Notes under the pieces: model-generated
What the model saw: the letters and a program-made list of their open reading frames with translations, nothing else
The model's database searches: none
What the model was told of the DNA's origin: nothing
In this document: positions 24,314-38,599 of the stretch, in pieces
Numbering within the stretch: position 1 is the first letter of the stretch
How the letters are laid out: every line of letters starts with the position of its first letter
Position numbers and translations under genes: made by a program
NCBI GenBank assembly: GCA_038501195.1
Contig: JBBPUQ010000002.1
Coordinates: 4,387,501 to 4,451,500 of the forward strand
Source of the DNA: Nemania diffusa
Lineage: Eukaryota; Ascomycota; Sordariomycetes; Xylariales; Xylariaceae
Direction of reading: 5' to 3'
Length of the DNA: 64,000 nucleotides

Positions 24314-26149
24314 TATATTAATAATTATAATTATATAATATTTGTTTTATTAATAAATTAATTAAATAATTTATAAATAAATATTATAATTAATATTAAA
24401 TTAATTATAATATAAATATAATAATTAATTAATATAATAATTATATAAATATATTTATATATATTTAAATTTAAAATTATTTTAATTATTTAAAAAGTTT
24501 ATATATAAAATATTATTATTTTTATTTTTATATAATATTATAATTTTGATTTAATTAAAAATTTATTTATTATTATATATTAAATATATATAATAATTTA
24601 AAATTTTTATATAAAAACTTTAAATATAAAAAAATTATTTTAATTAAATTAATATAATTTAAAGTTTTTATTTTTATATTTATTAAATATTTTAAATTAA
24701 ATATATATTATATAATTATATAAATATTTTATTTTAAATAATAAAAAATTTAAAATATATTATATTAATATTAAATTTTTTTTATTATAATATATATTTA
24801 ATTAAAATATTATATTTAAAAATAATTATTAAAATATAATATATTATTTATAAAATTATATAAATTTATATATAATTTTATTATATATTAAAAACTTTGT
24901 ATAAAAATATTAAATAGTTATTTATTTAATTAAAAATTATATTTATTTTAAAATATTAAAAATTAATTTTTTTTATATATTTTTAAAAAATTTAAATTAT
25001 TATAATTATTTTAGAATTTTTTTTATAAATTATAACTTTATTTAAAATTATAAAATATAATTTTAAAATTTTAAATTTATAAAAATAAAATCTTTTAATT
25101 AAATTATATAAAATATTATAAAAATAATAATAAAATAAAATAATTTATATTTATTACATTTTAATAAAATTTTAATAAATTTAATATTTTAATTTTTTTT
25201 ATTATATTAGCTGTTTTAAATAAAAAATTATATTATTTATATTAATATATAATAAAAAAAACTTTTTTTTTGTTAATAATAAATATTTTATTATATAAAT
25301 TTAAAAATACTTTTATAATTTCTTAATTTTATTAAAAAATTATATATTAAATTAATATTAATTATTATATAATTATTAATAAATTAATTATAATAATATT
25401 ATATTTTAATAAAATATTAATAAATTAATAAAAATAATTATATAATTATAACTATTTAATTTTAAAAAATAAATATATAATAATATAAATAAATTATTTT
25501 TAAAGAAATATTTTAATAAACTTTTTATTATTTATTTAATTTTTTGCTATTAAAATTAAATTTAATTATTTCGTTATAATTTTATTATTTATTTAAATAA
25601 TAAATTTTAATAAATTTATAATTAAAATTTTAAAATAATAATATTTTAAATATTATATTTAAATAATATTTATAAATAATAATTAAATTATTATTTTATA
25701 TAAAAATAAATTAAATATTTATATTATATTATTATATTAAATATAAATATTATATAATTTATTAATTATTATATAAATTAAAAAATTATAAAAAATTATA
25801 AAAACTTTTATATTTATTTATTAAATATATAATAATAATATTAATATTAAAATTTAAATTAAATTTATATTTATATTAATTAATAACAACTATATAAATA
25901 ATATATTATTAATTATAAATAAAATTAATAATATTAATAAATTTTCTTAAATTTATTTATTTTTTATAATTTTTATATATAATTATTAAAATATATATTT
26001 ATAAAATAAAATAAATTATTAATTTAATATTCAAATTTTTTAATATAATTATTTAAATTATAATATAAAATAATATTTTATAAATTTATATATATTAATA
26101 ATATTATATAAATTATTATATAATTAATATTTATATTATAATTAATTTT
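24314..26149. other. A+T-only DNA, no recognisable gene
   Basis: Fully converted sequence between Copia fossils A1 and B. I could not assign it to either element and see no gene. Confidence 0.55.
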
Positions 26150-27062
26150 TTAAATATTTAATATAAATTTATTTTTATTGTTAATATTTTATAATTTTAT
26201 ATTTTTTAAAATAATATAATATTAATTTTAAATAATTTTTTTAATATTGTTTTTAATTTAATTTAATATTTATATATAAATTAAAATTTTATATATATTA
26301 TTAATAATATAATTAATAGTTTTAATATATAAATAGTTTTTTATAAAATTATATTATTAATTTATTAATATATTTATATATTTATATATTTAATATTTTA
26401 ATATTTTATTTAAAATTTATTAAATATTAATAATAATTATTAAATTATATAGTATTTTTAATTATAATTTAAAAATAATATATTATAAAAAAAAAGTTTT
26501 ATATAATAATTAATTTTTTATAAAAAAAAAAACTTTTATTTATTTATTAAAATATTTAAATATTAATATTATTTAATATATTTAAAAATAAAAATTAAAT
26601 TATTATTAATTTATAATTTTATAATTATAAATTTATTAAAATTATTTTTAATATATATTAAATATTAAATATATATAAATATTGTTATATTTTAATTTAT
26701 TATAATAATATTTATAATATATATTAAATTAATATATTTTTAATTTTATTAATATATATAATAATTATATTATTTTAAATAAATTATTTATTTAATATTA
26801 AAATTTAATATAATAATAATAGTAATATTAAATTAAATTATTAATATTTATATTAAATTTAAAATTTTATTATTATTTTTATAATTTTATATAATTAAAA
26901 TTTAATTATTACTTTTTAATAAATATAAATAGTTTTTTTTAATTTAGTTTTATATTAAAGTTATAATTATTTAATATTTTAAAATTTTTTATATAAATTT
27001 ATTTTTTTATATAATAAATTAATTATAATATTATATTGTTTAATTATAAAAATAGAATATAC
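26150..27062 (-). mobile_element. RIP-destroyed Copia copy B, left part
   Basis: It aligns with about 18,900-20,520 of fossil A1 (the pol 3' half), with deletions and in the same minus orientation. Anchors are around 26,281-26,470 against 19,014-19,460 and 26,860-27,050 against 20,100-20,520. The copy is interrupted at 27,063 by the Gypsy element and resumes at 35,494, a nested insertion. Confidence 0.65.
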
Positions 27063-27256
27063 TGTTTAAGGTAATACTATATATTAAGTCTAAAAGTGTG
27101 ATATAAAAAAAAAGGAGCTAGCCTAAAGTTAGTAAAAAAGATCTACCTAATTTAAGTTTTGGCCCACTTTTATTATTTACTTTTATTTTATTACCAATAA
27201 AACTTACTATAGTATAAAGTCTTTTTTTATTGAAGTAACTTTTTTACTTGACTGTA
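27063..27256 (-). repeat. LTR of Gypsy fossil (low-coordinate copy)
   Basis: 194 bp beginning TGTTTAAGGTAATAC on the plus strand and ending CTTGACTGTA. It is the less damaged of the pair and keeps GGAGCTAGCC and TTGGCCCAC. All differences that I see from 35,300-35,493 are transitions. Confidence 0.88.
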
Positions 27257-27924
27257 TTAAGTGCTAAAGTATACAAAAGAATATATTGACTTTAATATTT
27301 CTAGTTATTTAATTATTTAATCAATCAATCTTTTAACAAAGTTATCTGCGATTTTTTTTTATTACTATAACTTTTTTTTTACTTTTTATTAACAGTCGCT
27401 TTTTTTAATGTTGCTAATATTTATTTATTAAGTTTTTAGCTTATTAAAGTTGTTACTTTAATTGTTATTAATTGTTTTTATAACTGTAGCTTTTTTATTT
27501 AATCAAATAGTTAAATCTTTTTTTAGATTTATTAGTTTTATGCTTAATAATAGTTTCGATTTTAAAAGACTTTTTTTTTTTTTCTAGGTTTAGCTAGTTA
27601 TTTTAAATAAGCTTAAAGAAAAAAATAGTTTAATAAAAAAAATTCTTTTTATGTTTTTTTAGTAATAAATATATTATTAATATAATTAAATAAATATTAA
27701 AAGTTTTAAAAAAATCAATTTTATAAGCTAATTGACTTATTTGTTTTTTTATTTTTTAAAGCTTTATAAACTGCTGCAAAAGTTTTTGAAATAGCTTATT
27801 AAGTAGATAGTACTTTTTATATAATTTCAAATATATTTTATTTTTTTTTTAAAACTTTATTATTTAGTGCTTTTTATTGTAATAATGTTTAATATAAAAC
27901 ATTATAAAATTTATTGCTAATTTA

Positions 27925-29869
27925 GTGTTTTTTTACAAATGTTTTTTTAAAAAGTATATTTTTTTTAAAGTGTTAATAGCTTTTATTTTTATAATTATAT
28001 TGTTAAAGCTTAATAGTTTAAATTTAAACAATTATTTATATACTAAAGATTTAATAGATTTAAAGTATATATTATTAAAGTTCTATTATAATATAAAAAT
28101 TACATTTATTTATATATTATCGAGGTTTTAAAACAAATAATAGTATATAGCAATTTTTACTATTTGATTTTTGCGCTTTAAAAAGCTATTTATTTAAAAG
28201 TAATATGTTATAGTTATTAAAAGCTTTATATTTATTGCTTTTTATAGTTTTTTTTAAAAAATAAATATAAACTTACAATTTTTGTTTAATATAATTTTTG
28301 TAAAAATGTTTTAGTTATAAATAAGCAAAAGCTTTGTTAAAAATATAGCTTAGTTTTTTGCTGTATATTTTTTATAACTTAGTACTAGTAGTGACTTTTT
28401 TGAAGTAATATATATAGCTGTTATTATTATATTATAATAATCAAACTTTTTAATTTGTTAAAGTATATTTATAAACAGTATGTTTAGCAGATTTAATATA
28501 AAATTTATTGCGATTATTTTTATCGGCTTTATATTTTTTGATCTAATTAGCTAATAATTTCTGTAAAGTTTTTTGTAACTAATATTATATATTTGATATT
28601 TATTGCAATGTTTAAGATATATTTGAACTTTTTATGTTTTCGATTTAATTATATAGCTTTTTAGATTTTTTATTATTTTTTGTTTACTAAAGTGATACTT
28701 ATTGTTGTAAGCGATTTTAAAGAACTTTTTAATTTGTATATTAAGTATATATAGCTTATGTTTGTTTTTTCTGTTTATATTATATAGCAAACCGCCGATT
28801 ATTGCAAAAGGGTACCTAGGTTATTTAAAGTTTTCAACACTTTTATTGCTTTTTTAAATATCGGCTAAAATTTTCTGATATTTAAGGTTTTTATTATAAT
28901 TTATAATAATATTTTTTTATATACTATTTTTTATTACTGTTTTTGTAACTATTTAAATCTGGTTTAATATTGGTTTTTTATTTGTTTTTTTGATTTTTTC
29001 TGCTTTGTCGACTTGATTTGTTACAGCTTAAAGTTGATTAAAAATATTTAATATAAAATTAAGCTGTTTTAGTAGATAAAAAATCTATAAATTATACTAA
29101 AACAAATAAATAGATATATTTATAAAATATTTATTTGCTTGGTTTATAAAAGCTATATTAATATTAATTTGATTAAATATTCTTTTGGTTATTAAATAGT
29201 TAATTAATACTACTATTAGATTATATAAAGTTTTTATAGTTATTTAAAGCTTTTTATATTTTTAAACAATATATATAACTTTTAATTTTAAAAGCTTATA
29301 TTTTATTTCAAGCTGCGATAAATATTTACTTAAAAATATAATTAGTAAAATTTGTATATTTAAAATTAATGTTTTTAGTTTTTAGATATAGCTATTTTTT
29401 AATTGAAATAGTATCAATTTAAAACTTTTTTTTAAAAAGCCGTTTATTTATATAAACAAAGTTTTGGCAAGATTGTAATAGTAAAAAATTATATTGTTAT
29501 ATATTAGTTTTTGCACAGCTTTAAATAAGGCTTTTTTTTTAGCTATTGGAATAAATAAAATAGCTTAGTAGTATATTTGTTGTTTGTTAAAATTACTAGT
29601 TACTATATGTTTTGATTGCTTTTTTTTGTTAAAAAGAGCTATTTTTTATTGTTATAGCGGCTTAGCGCACTATATATAGTATAATAATAATGTTTTCAAA
29701 AATCTTGTATTTTTAAAATATTGTTTTAATACTTTTAACTGGTTTAAAAACTACAAATTTTTAAAAGCTTTTAATTATTTTGTTATAGTAAATAGTTTAA
29801 ATGTATTTATTTAAAATCTTAACAATTTTACTGATAGGTACTTTAAAAATGACTTTTTAAAAAACAGCG
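27925..29869 (-). pseudogene. Gypsy pol 3' remnants (RNase H/integrase side), unreadable
   Basis: This is the downstream part of the Gypsy fossil in its own orientation. Minus-strand frames are broken by many TAA/TAG codons. A stretch near 29,240-29,330 faintly resembles the RNase H segment of Gypsy elements but is too degraded to call. Short open frames such as 27,925-28,131 (+) are chance A+T frames. Confidence 0.35.
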
Positions 29870-30290
29870 AAATTTGCTGTTTGCGAAATAGCTTGAATAT
29901 TATATATAGCTGTTTTAAATAATCTTTTTTATTGTTAGAAAATATTACAATGTTATTAATAAATGTTTAACAATAGTGTTTATAAAGCTGCAGCAGCTTA
30001 TTTATAAATCGTTATATATATATAAGTAAATTTCAAAATTTTATTAATGCTACTATAGATTTTTTTAGATTTTTTGGGCTTATAATAGTAAATCTGTTTT
30101 GATATTTTGGGTAAACTTTGAACTGGTAAAAAAAAGACATTACATTTATTACTAAAATGTAATTTTTTTTTCAAATTGATACTATTATTTCTGATTGCAG
30201 TAAAAACAGGTAATTATTCGGTACTGCTACTTTATTAAAAGCTTATAAATCAACTACAGGCCAAATATATAGTTTCTTTTTTTTTTATAA
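29870..30290 (-). pseudogene. Gypsy reverse transcriptase fossil
   Basis: Reading the minus strand from about 30,285 downward gives VVDL*AFNKVAVPNNY, then QSEIIVSI, then NYILVINVMSFFYQFKVYP, then NRFTIISPKNLKKSIVALI. This follows the conserved fingers-palm region of fungal Ty3/Gypsy reverse transcriptases (roughly VIDLR.LN...P..YPLP, Y...ID..SFFYQ, R.TV.S..G.ER.NVALMG). Departures are those expected from C-to-T and G-to-A change, such as Arg to stop, Asp to Asn, Gly to Lys/Asn and Pro to Leu. Stops and substitutions abolish any function. The family call rests on recall of the motif, not on a search. Confidence 0.8.
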
Positions 30291-31076
30291 TCAGACAATA
30301 AAAGTTAAATATATAAAAAGCGACAGTTTATTTATTTATTTTATATAGTTTTATTTGTATAATTTATCAAATATTAAATTTACTGTATAGCGGTTTTTAA
30401 TGCTTAATAAGTACAAGCAATTATTAAATTTAAACTTTTGCTAGTTATTTATTAAAGATATTTTTATTTATTTGTTTTTTAAAATGTTAATTATACTTTA
30501 ATTAAACTAAATTTTGGATATTTTTTTTAGCAAATTTAATATTTTTTAAGCCGGCAAATTTTTGCTAGTATAAACAGATTAGCTAGCGGCTGTTTTTATT
30601 TTTTTTTTTTCGAAAAACTTTTTAATATTTATTATAGCGGCAATTTTTTGAACTTTTAGCTTAAGTTTTTTTATCGCTTTTATTACTATTATATTTAGGT
30701 CAAGGTTTGTAAACTTTACTTTTAAAGCAGTTTTAATTATATTATATACAGTATTAGTTAATAAGGTTTTTTCGACTATGTTTAATGATTTTAATACGTT
30801 AATTATATTAGTTATGTTATTTTAGTTTATATTTTTTCGAATTTGTATTAGTTCTAGTTTATAATTTTTTGTAGCTACTGTTTCTTATATGCTTATATTT
30901 GAAATAAATTGATTTATAAAAAATATATTTAGTATTATAACGTTTTTAGATATTTATAGGTTTGTATCTGCAGCTTTAACTTTTGTGTTATTTACAGCTG
31001 CTATTTTAGCTGCTAAAATAGTTATTTTTATATACTTTTTTTATATAGCTTTAATATAGTTTAATTTTATATATTT

Positions 31077-31298
31077 TTAAATTATACTTACTTTAGTATT
31101 TTTAAAGATTATTTTTTTAACTAGTAATAAATTTGTTAATACGATCAAATATAAAATGGTCGATTTTATAACTGCGGCTATTTTATTTTTATAAAAAGGT
31201 TTAAAAGCAAATTTACAATTTGAGAGCAGAGGTTTATATATTGCAAGTATATAGACCATTTTTTTAGGTTTTAAAACCACTTTTTGTAAAAATATCAC
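31077..31298 (-). pseudogene. Gypsy gag-pol remnant, possible protease region
   Basis: An open minus-strand stretch of 73 codons lies ~0.8 kb upstream of the reverse transcriptase fossil in element orientation, where the retroviral-type protease would sit. It contains NKIAAVIKSTILYLI, reminiscent of a decayed protease core, but the catalytic Asp-Thr/Ser-Gly is not visible, so this is a positional guess. Confidence 0.3.
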
Positions 31299-31877
31299 TT
31301 TATATATATATAAATAAGCTTAAAGATATATATAAAAAAATACTTCGAAGTTGTTTATATTAGCAAATATAATTTTGTGGCACTTATAGTTAATAATTAT
31401 GCTACAAAAGTTCAAAAAGTTATTTTTAAAAAATATAGCAGGTTTAATATTTTTGTTTAGTATTTATATAGATTTAGTAACTTTTAAAAGTTTAGAAAAC
31501 TTATAGTTATTATATTTTAATAAGTAAAATATAAAAATAGCTTAATTTATATATTAAATATATTTGTTGCTAATATTTTTGACTTTTTTTTTACGTCGTT
31601 TGATTATATATAAAAAGTTAATAAAAGTTTTATATATTATTAGGCTTTTTTTAGCTTTTATATTTATATAGACTATAATATTATTTTTATTAGATTTATT
31701 ATATATAGTTATTTTTAAATATAAAAATTGATTGTTTAGAAACTTTTTTGTTTAAATATTAGCTTTTTGGATTTTAAATAGTACTATTTGTAAACGTGGT
31801 ATAATTAGTTTAGCTTTTTTGTTTTTTTTAAAAAAGTTGCTATTTTGTACTATTAGTATCGTATTTATTAAGACTGC

Positions 31878-34500
31878 TTAATATATAAGATTTATATTTT
31901 GATATTTATATTGCTTTAAATATACGAAAAGTTTATTTTTAAAAAAAAATAAATCATTGTATTGTTTATATAAATAATATGATATATATATAAAAAACAA
32001 AGATTTAATTTGTTTTTTGGCATATTTATTATATTTACTGGCATATTTATCGCGTTTTTTTACTAAATCAAACATTTGATTATAATATTTATATATTTTA
32101 TTATAGTTAATTAATATATATGCGCTATTGTTTTTGCTTAAAAATTAATTATTTTTTAAGCTAAAAGTTAGTATGTTTTTGTTGCTTTTAAATTAGTTAT
32201 TTTATGCTATATAAGCGTAGTTGCAATTATATTTATTTTACTGTTTATTTCGATTGTTTTTTTGTTTTTGCTTTTTTTTTTTTTAAGCAAGTTTTTGCGA
32301 TCTGTTTTATTAAAGTCGAAATTTATTTTGTTGCTTATGTTTTCGAAAGAAGTTTTGTCGGCTTTATAACTTGTTTTTTCTGCTTTAAAATTTGTTTTAA
32401 TTGCGCTAGTTATTACTATATTATTTGCGGCAAAACTTTTGTTTATTATATTAATTTTGATATATAGGCTTTTTAAAAGATTACTTTTGTTTGTTAGTAT
32501 TTTAGTTTGTACAAGCTTTTTAAAATAGTTTAAAATAATATTTTCGTATTACTGCTAATAAAATTAGCTTTGCTTTTATTATTTTTATTATATAAAACAA
32601 CAGTATATTGTTTTTGCTTTAAATAAAAACTAACAAATATGTTTTAATTTTAAAGTTTATGTTTGTTTAAATAGCTGTTATAACGTTGTACTAGTTGCAA
32701 TTGCTACAATTTAATGTTTTTATAGCTTGTATATATTTAAGCTTTTTTTAAATAAAGTTAATTATAGCTATATTATTTTTAGCTATATTTTTAAATATAA
32801 GTTTAGCTGCGTTAAATCGTTTTGTTGCAATTGCAGTTTATATTGCAAATCGCTAAGTTAATTTATTAAGCACAGCTATAAAGCTTTTAGCTTTTAAATA
32901 AATTCGCATTTGGCTTGTTAATTTATTATTTTATTATATAATAATAGATCTTTTTATTAAAATTTAAAATATAGTTAAAATTTATTTAATATTATTTTTA
33001 GTAATATTTTTATTTTTTAAAAAAAAATCGATATATTTAATAAAATTATATATATTTATAAAAATCAACTTATTTTTATTAGTAATTAGTTCTATATTGT
33101 CGGAATTATTATAGCTTAAGTTAAATAAACTAATATTAGATCGTTTTAATCGCTAAAACTTAAAAAAAAAATTGTTAATGTTGTAATTAAACATTTATAA
33201 TATAAAACTTTTTTAACAACGACTATTTTTATGCGGTTTGTTTAAGTTTTTGCTTAAATAAAAATTGCGCTTAAGCTAATATAAGCTTTTTAAGTCGCTA
33301 AATAAAAAATCGCTTAAGTTGCTAAAATTAGTAAATTATATGTTGCAAAAAATACCAATTAAGCAATTATTGCAGCATAAAAAAAGTTGAGCTTTTGCTT
33401 TGTTTAACTATTAATATATAATTAGATAATAAAATAAACTGTTTAAATTAAAATTTAGCGCTATTGTTAGCTTAAGTTAAAATTTAACTATAAATTAAAT
33501 AAATTAAACTTAAAATTAAACAGTAGATATTAAATTAGTTTAATTTATTAGTGTTATAACTAAATCAAGTTATTATATTAGATTATATTTCGATTAAAAA
33601 GTATTATATATAGACGCTATATATTCTGTTTGGTTTAATATATATTGCGATATTTTATTTATGTTGTAGTAAAAGTTACTTGCCGATTTTTGCAGTTTAA
33701 TAAGTTCTGGCTGCAAAATAGGTACAGAAAAAAGTGGCAATATTTAAGCTTATATATATTGTTGCTAAAGTGCTTTAATATTAAATAGCTTTAAAGAAAA
33801 AAAAATAGAAGTAATTATTTAAAACAAAAGTTGTAACAAAAGTTATAACAATAGTTTATTAGTTAAATTTTTTTTAAAAATTAGCTTAATTTAAAAAGCA
33901 GGTTTTTTTTTTAATGGCACTACTAAGTTAGCAATTTTATCAGCTGCTGATTTAAATAATTAAATTAATATTGCAAATTGGTTTTTTATATTATTTAATT
34001 TTTTTTATATACTAATTATACTGTTGGCTATTATGTTTAATTTTTTTTAAGTAACTGAATATTTAACGAGCTATTTAAAGTTTTATTTAATAACTGCTTT
34101 TTATATTTAAGCGTTTTAGAGTTTATACTAAATATATTTTCAAAAAGTTATATTGTTGTTAATTTTTAAAAAAATAATAGATATTTCAGAGTTTATATCT
34201 AAAGATATAAAAAAAAAGTTTATGTTTATTATATAAGATTTTTTGCTATTGTATAACATAAATAGCTAAAAATATATAACTATTAAAAATGTTTAGTTTT
34301 AGTTTTTAAATATAGCTTTATTAGCTAAAGCAAAATTATATTTTATATTTATAGCTAACGTTTATTTTTTTTTTAAGCTTTATAAAAATAATTTGTTTGT
34401 TTTAATTAATTCCGAAGTAGAATTTTTAATATTTGTTAATTTGTAAAATTTGTATAATTTATTTGAATTTACTATTAGTAATAATGCAGGCTTTTACTAA
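31878..34500 (-). pseudogene. Gypsy gag-side remnants, unreadable
   Basis: The upstream part of the Gypsy fossil holds a Lys/Tyr-rich open stretch at 31,878-32,075 on the minus strand, followed by broken frames. No zinc knuckle can be recognised. A plus-strand frame at 32,204-32,467 is rich in Phe/Tyr/Cys and is best explained as the antisense of damaged Lys/Asn/Gln codons. Confidence 0.35.
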
Positions 34501-35299
34501 AAAAATACAAAATAACTTAAATATTTAAAGTTATATATAATGCAATTTAAATATAAATTATAAAAATAAAATCTTTTAATAAGTATTTATTTTTTAATAA
34601 ATAATATATATATATAAAATTAAATAAACAAATTATAAATATATAAATAGTATAAAATAAAATAACAAAATGTAAATAAAAAATTTTATATATTATTAAA
34701 AAACTTAATATAAAATTTAAAAGTATAAATATAAATCAAGGTTTAAAAAAATAATAACTAAAGATATTATAAATATTAAATAAACAAAAATTAACAAAAG
34801 CTTAAGGTTTAAAAAAATAACGAGTTTTAACTAATTAATATTGCTTTAAATGCAATAGTATTGAAAATAAACACAGCTATTTTATATAAAGTATAAAAAT
34901 AACTTATTTTATACAAAGTTTTAGCTAGTTAACTTATAACTTATCGATTAAAAGTTTATTATATTAATATCAATTATAACTTTTTATTAAATACAGCTGT
35001 TAAAGAACTAATTTAGCTAACTTTTAGTTATAATATTACCGATTTTTTACTGTTTAATTACTGCAGCTATTAAAAAACTAATTTAAGTGATTTTGCAATA
35101 AGCTTTTATTTCTAGTGTTTTAAATGTAGCTATTAAAAAATCAATCCGACTAAAACGCTAAAATAAACTGTTGAGTTTTAAAGATTCAAATAGAAATGCT
35201 AACAATAGCTGCTAGCGTAAAAAAAAAAAATAAAAGATTGCAAAACTAAAAAATAAAGTTGTTGCGATTATAAAACTTATTGCATTATTTAAAACATAC

Positions 35300-35493
35300 T
35301 GTTTAAAGTAATATTATATATTAAATCTAAAAATATAATATAAAAAAAAAAAAACTAGCTTAAAATTAATAAAAAAAATTTACTTAACTTAAATTTTAGC
35401 CCATTTTTACTATTTACTTTTATTTTATTATCGATAAAACTTACTATAGTATAAAGTTTTTTTTTATTAAAGTGACTTTTTTATTTAACTATA
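35300..35493 (-). repeat. LTR of Gypsy fossil (high-coordinate copy)
   Basis: 194 bp, the same length as 27,063-27,256, with no indel seen. It is more converted than its partner (for example AAAAACTAGCTT for GGAGCTAGCC, and TTAGCCCAT for TTGGCCCAC). A few changes run the other way, such as GTGAC for GTAAC, so both copies were hit independently. Confidence 0.88.
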
Positions 35494-37190
35494 TCAAAAA
35501 ACTTTATTTATTTTAAATTTATTTAATTTAATTAATATTAATTTTTATATAAATATTATTAAATATTTTTAAATAAAAAAATTTATTATAATTAATTATA
35601 AAAATTATTTTAAAAATTAATAAATTAAATATAATATTATTTAATTTAATATTATTATTTAAAAATTTTATAAATATTTATATTATTTTTTTTTATATAT
35701 AATAATATATTATTATAAAATTTATATTAAAGTTATATATAATATAATTAAATAGTTTTTAAAATATTAAATTTTAATAATAATATAATATATTTTAAAT
35801 AATATTTATAAAAAAAAACTTTATAAAATCAATTATTAAATATAAAATATTAATTTTAAATATTTAATTATTTATAATAATTTTATAATTTTTTATTTTA
35901 TAAAATAACTTTTAATTTTTAATTAATTAATATTAAAATAATTAAATAATAAATTTATATTTTATAATAATTATTTAAATAAAATTTAATTAATTTAATT
36001 ATAATTAAAATAATTATTATTTAAATATATTTTATTTATATTAAAATAAATATATATAAAATTTTAATTTTAATTATATGTTATAATATATTAATTATTT
36101 TTTAAAAATATTATAAAATATTAATATTTAATTTTATATATATATATATTATTTATAATAAAAATATAATTAATATATTAAAATATTATTTTTTTTTATT
36201 TTTTATTTTATTATTTAATTTATTATTAAATTTATTATTTTATAATAAATTTATTTTATTTTTAATTTTAAAAATTTTTTTATTAAATATTTATACTATA
36301 ATTTATAAATTAAAAAATAATATATTAATTATAAATTTTTAATTAATTAAAAAAACTTTAAATTAAAATATATTAAAATAAAATTATATAATAATTAAAC
36401 TATTTAATATATATTATATAAATTATAATTTATTAATTAAAAATTTAAAAATTTTAAATATTATTTTTATTAAATTGTTTTTTTATTTAAATAAAAATAA
36501 AAATAATTTAATTTATATAATATTAATTATAATTAATTATTTAAATTAAATATTTATTAAATATTATATAAACTTTATTTTATTTAATTTATAATTTAAA
36601 AAAATATTATATTATAATATTTTTAATATTTTTTAATTAATAATATATTAAAATAAAAGTTTATAATTTTTATTAATATAATATATTTTTATAAATTTAA
36701 TATATTTAAATATTTAAATATTATTAATTATAATATTATTATTTTTTTATATATAATTATTTATTTTTATATATATATTATTTAATTTTAAATATATTTA
36801 TAAATTATTTATTTTTAATATTTAATTTTATAATATTTTTAATATATTAATAATATTAATAATAATATTTTAAATTAATTTAATTATATTTTTATAATTA
36901 AATTTATTTTTATTATATAAAGTTATTAATTTATTAATTTATATTTATTATTATAATTTTAAATATAAATAATAATAAATATAAAAATAATTAAAATAAT
37001 TAAAATAATAACTTAATAATATATTATAAAAATTATTTTTAATTATAATTAATGTTTAATATAAATATAATTATTAATTTATATTTATATTTTATAATTA
37101 TTAATTAATATTAATAAAATATTATATATATATATATATATAATTTATAAATTTTATAAATATTAATAAATTATATTATATTTTTTTTAT
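35494..37190 (-). mobile_element. RIP-destroyed Copia copy B, right part
   Basis: It continues copy B after the Gypsy insertion and aligns with about 20,690-24,170 of fossil A1. Anchors are 35,530-35,700 against 20,700-20,900, 36,471-36,690 against 22,560-22,850, and 37,085-37,180 against 23,970-24,190 (leader and LTR start). About 1.7 kb is missing relative to A1. Confidence 0.65.
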
Positions 37191-38599
37191 TAAAATTATT
37201 ATATTTTATATATTATATATTATATATATTTTAAAAAATTTCAAAAATTATATAATTAATAATTATTATAATATTATTTTTAAAAAATATAAATATTATA
37301 AAATAATTAAAATTAATAAATAATTAAATTAATATTATTATATTATTATTTTTTAATTTAATTTATATAAATATATTTAAATATATATAATTAAAGTTTT
37401 ATTAATATATATAAATAAAATTTATATATTTATATATTAATATTAAAAATAAAAAATTAAATATATATTTAAATTTTATAAATTATTTTAATTATTTATA
37501 TATATAATTTTAATAATAATTATATATATTAAAAACTTTAAAATATAAACTTAATAATAATATTATATAATTAAATAATATAAAAATATTTATTAATTAA
37601 TAAAAAATTATAAATAAATTTATAAAATTATTATAAAAACAATATAAAAAAATATAAATATTTTAATATTTTAAAAAATTAAATTATTTTATTATTAATA
37701 TTAATTATAAAATTAATATAAATATTTTATTAATATATAAAACTTAAAATCAAATTTAATTTTAAATTTATATTTTATATTAAAAAAAATTAATTATAAA
37801 AATAAATTAATTAATTTATTATATTAAATAATTTTATATATTTTTTAAAATTAATAATATTTTATTTATAAATTAATTAATATATATAAAATAATAACAA
37901 TATTATTATTTATTAATAAATTAAAAATTTAAAATAAATATTTTAAATTTATTTATTTATAATAAATAATAATATTATAATAATAAAACTTTATTTAAAT
38001 TTAAAATATTATAAAAAGAAAATATTAATAATATAATTTAATTTTTATATAATAAAATTAATATATTTATTATATTTAAAATTATTTATTTATATATATT
38101 ATTTAAAATATTATTAAAATAATAATTATATTTTTATTTATATTAAATATAAATATATATTATAATATTATTATATTAATTATAATTTATTAATTAATTT
38201 ATTTATATTATATTTTAATATTTTTAATTTTTATTATATAAATAATTTTTTATAATATTATATTAATTATATTTTATAATTAATTTTTATTTTATTTTAT
38301 TTTTATAAATATTAATATTTATAATTATTAATATATTTTATTTAAAAAATTAAAAATTTAATAATTTAATTTTTTATATTAATATATAATTTAAAATATA
38401 AATTAAATTATTATTTTTTTATATTATAAAGTTATTATAACTTTATAATAATAATATAATTAAATTAATATATTATATTAATTATAATTTTTTATAATAT
38501 TTAATATAAAATATAATTTAAACTTTAATATTATAAATAATAAATTATAAAATTTAATTATTTAATTTAAAATATTTATAATTATTTATTAAATTATAT
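37191..38599. other. A+T-only DNA, no recognisable gene
   Basis: Fully converted sequence; it may belong to the next Copia fragment but I could not align it reliably. No gene, RNA or tandem array is seen. Confidence 0.5.

Larger units (their letters stand above)
27063..35493 (-). mobile_element. RIP-damaged Ty3/Gypsy-like LTR retrotransposon (8.4 kb)
   Basis: Two direct repeats of 194 bp bound an 8-kb interior. The interior keeps visibly more C and G (words such as GCT, TGC, CGA) than its neighbours. On the minus strand it contains a clear Gypsy reverse transcriptase fossil near 29,870-30,290. It lies within Copia fossil B, whose two halves flank it, so it inserted after that copy. Its lower damage suggests fewer RIP rounds or a later arrival. 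Because it reads on the minus strand, gag should lie near 32-35 kb, and RNase H and integrase below 29.8 kb; these are too damaged to identify safely. No clear target duplication survives, and boundaries are good to about 5 bp. Confidence 0.85.

Noticed and set aside
27925..32467. Plus-strand open frames at 27,925-28,131 and 32,204-32,467
   Set aside because: Low-complexity Phe/Tyr/Ile/Cys translations antisense to a minus-strand retroelement; they have no family features and lie in damaged DNA.
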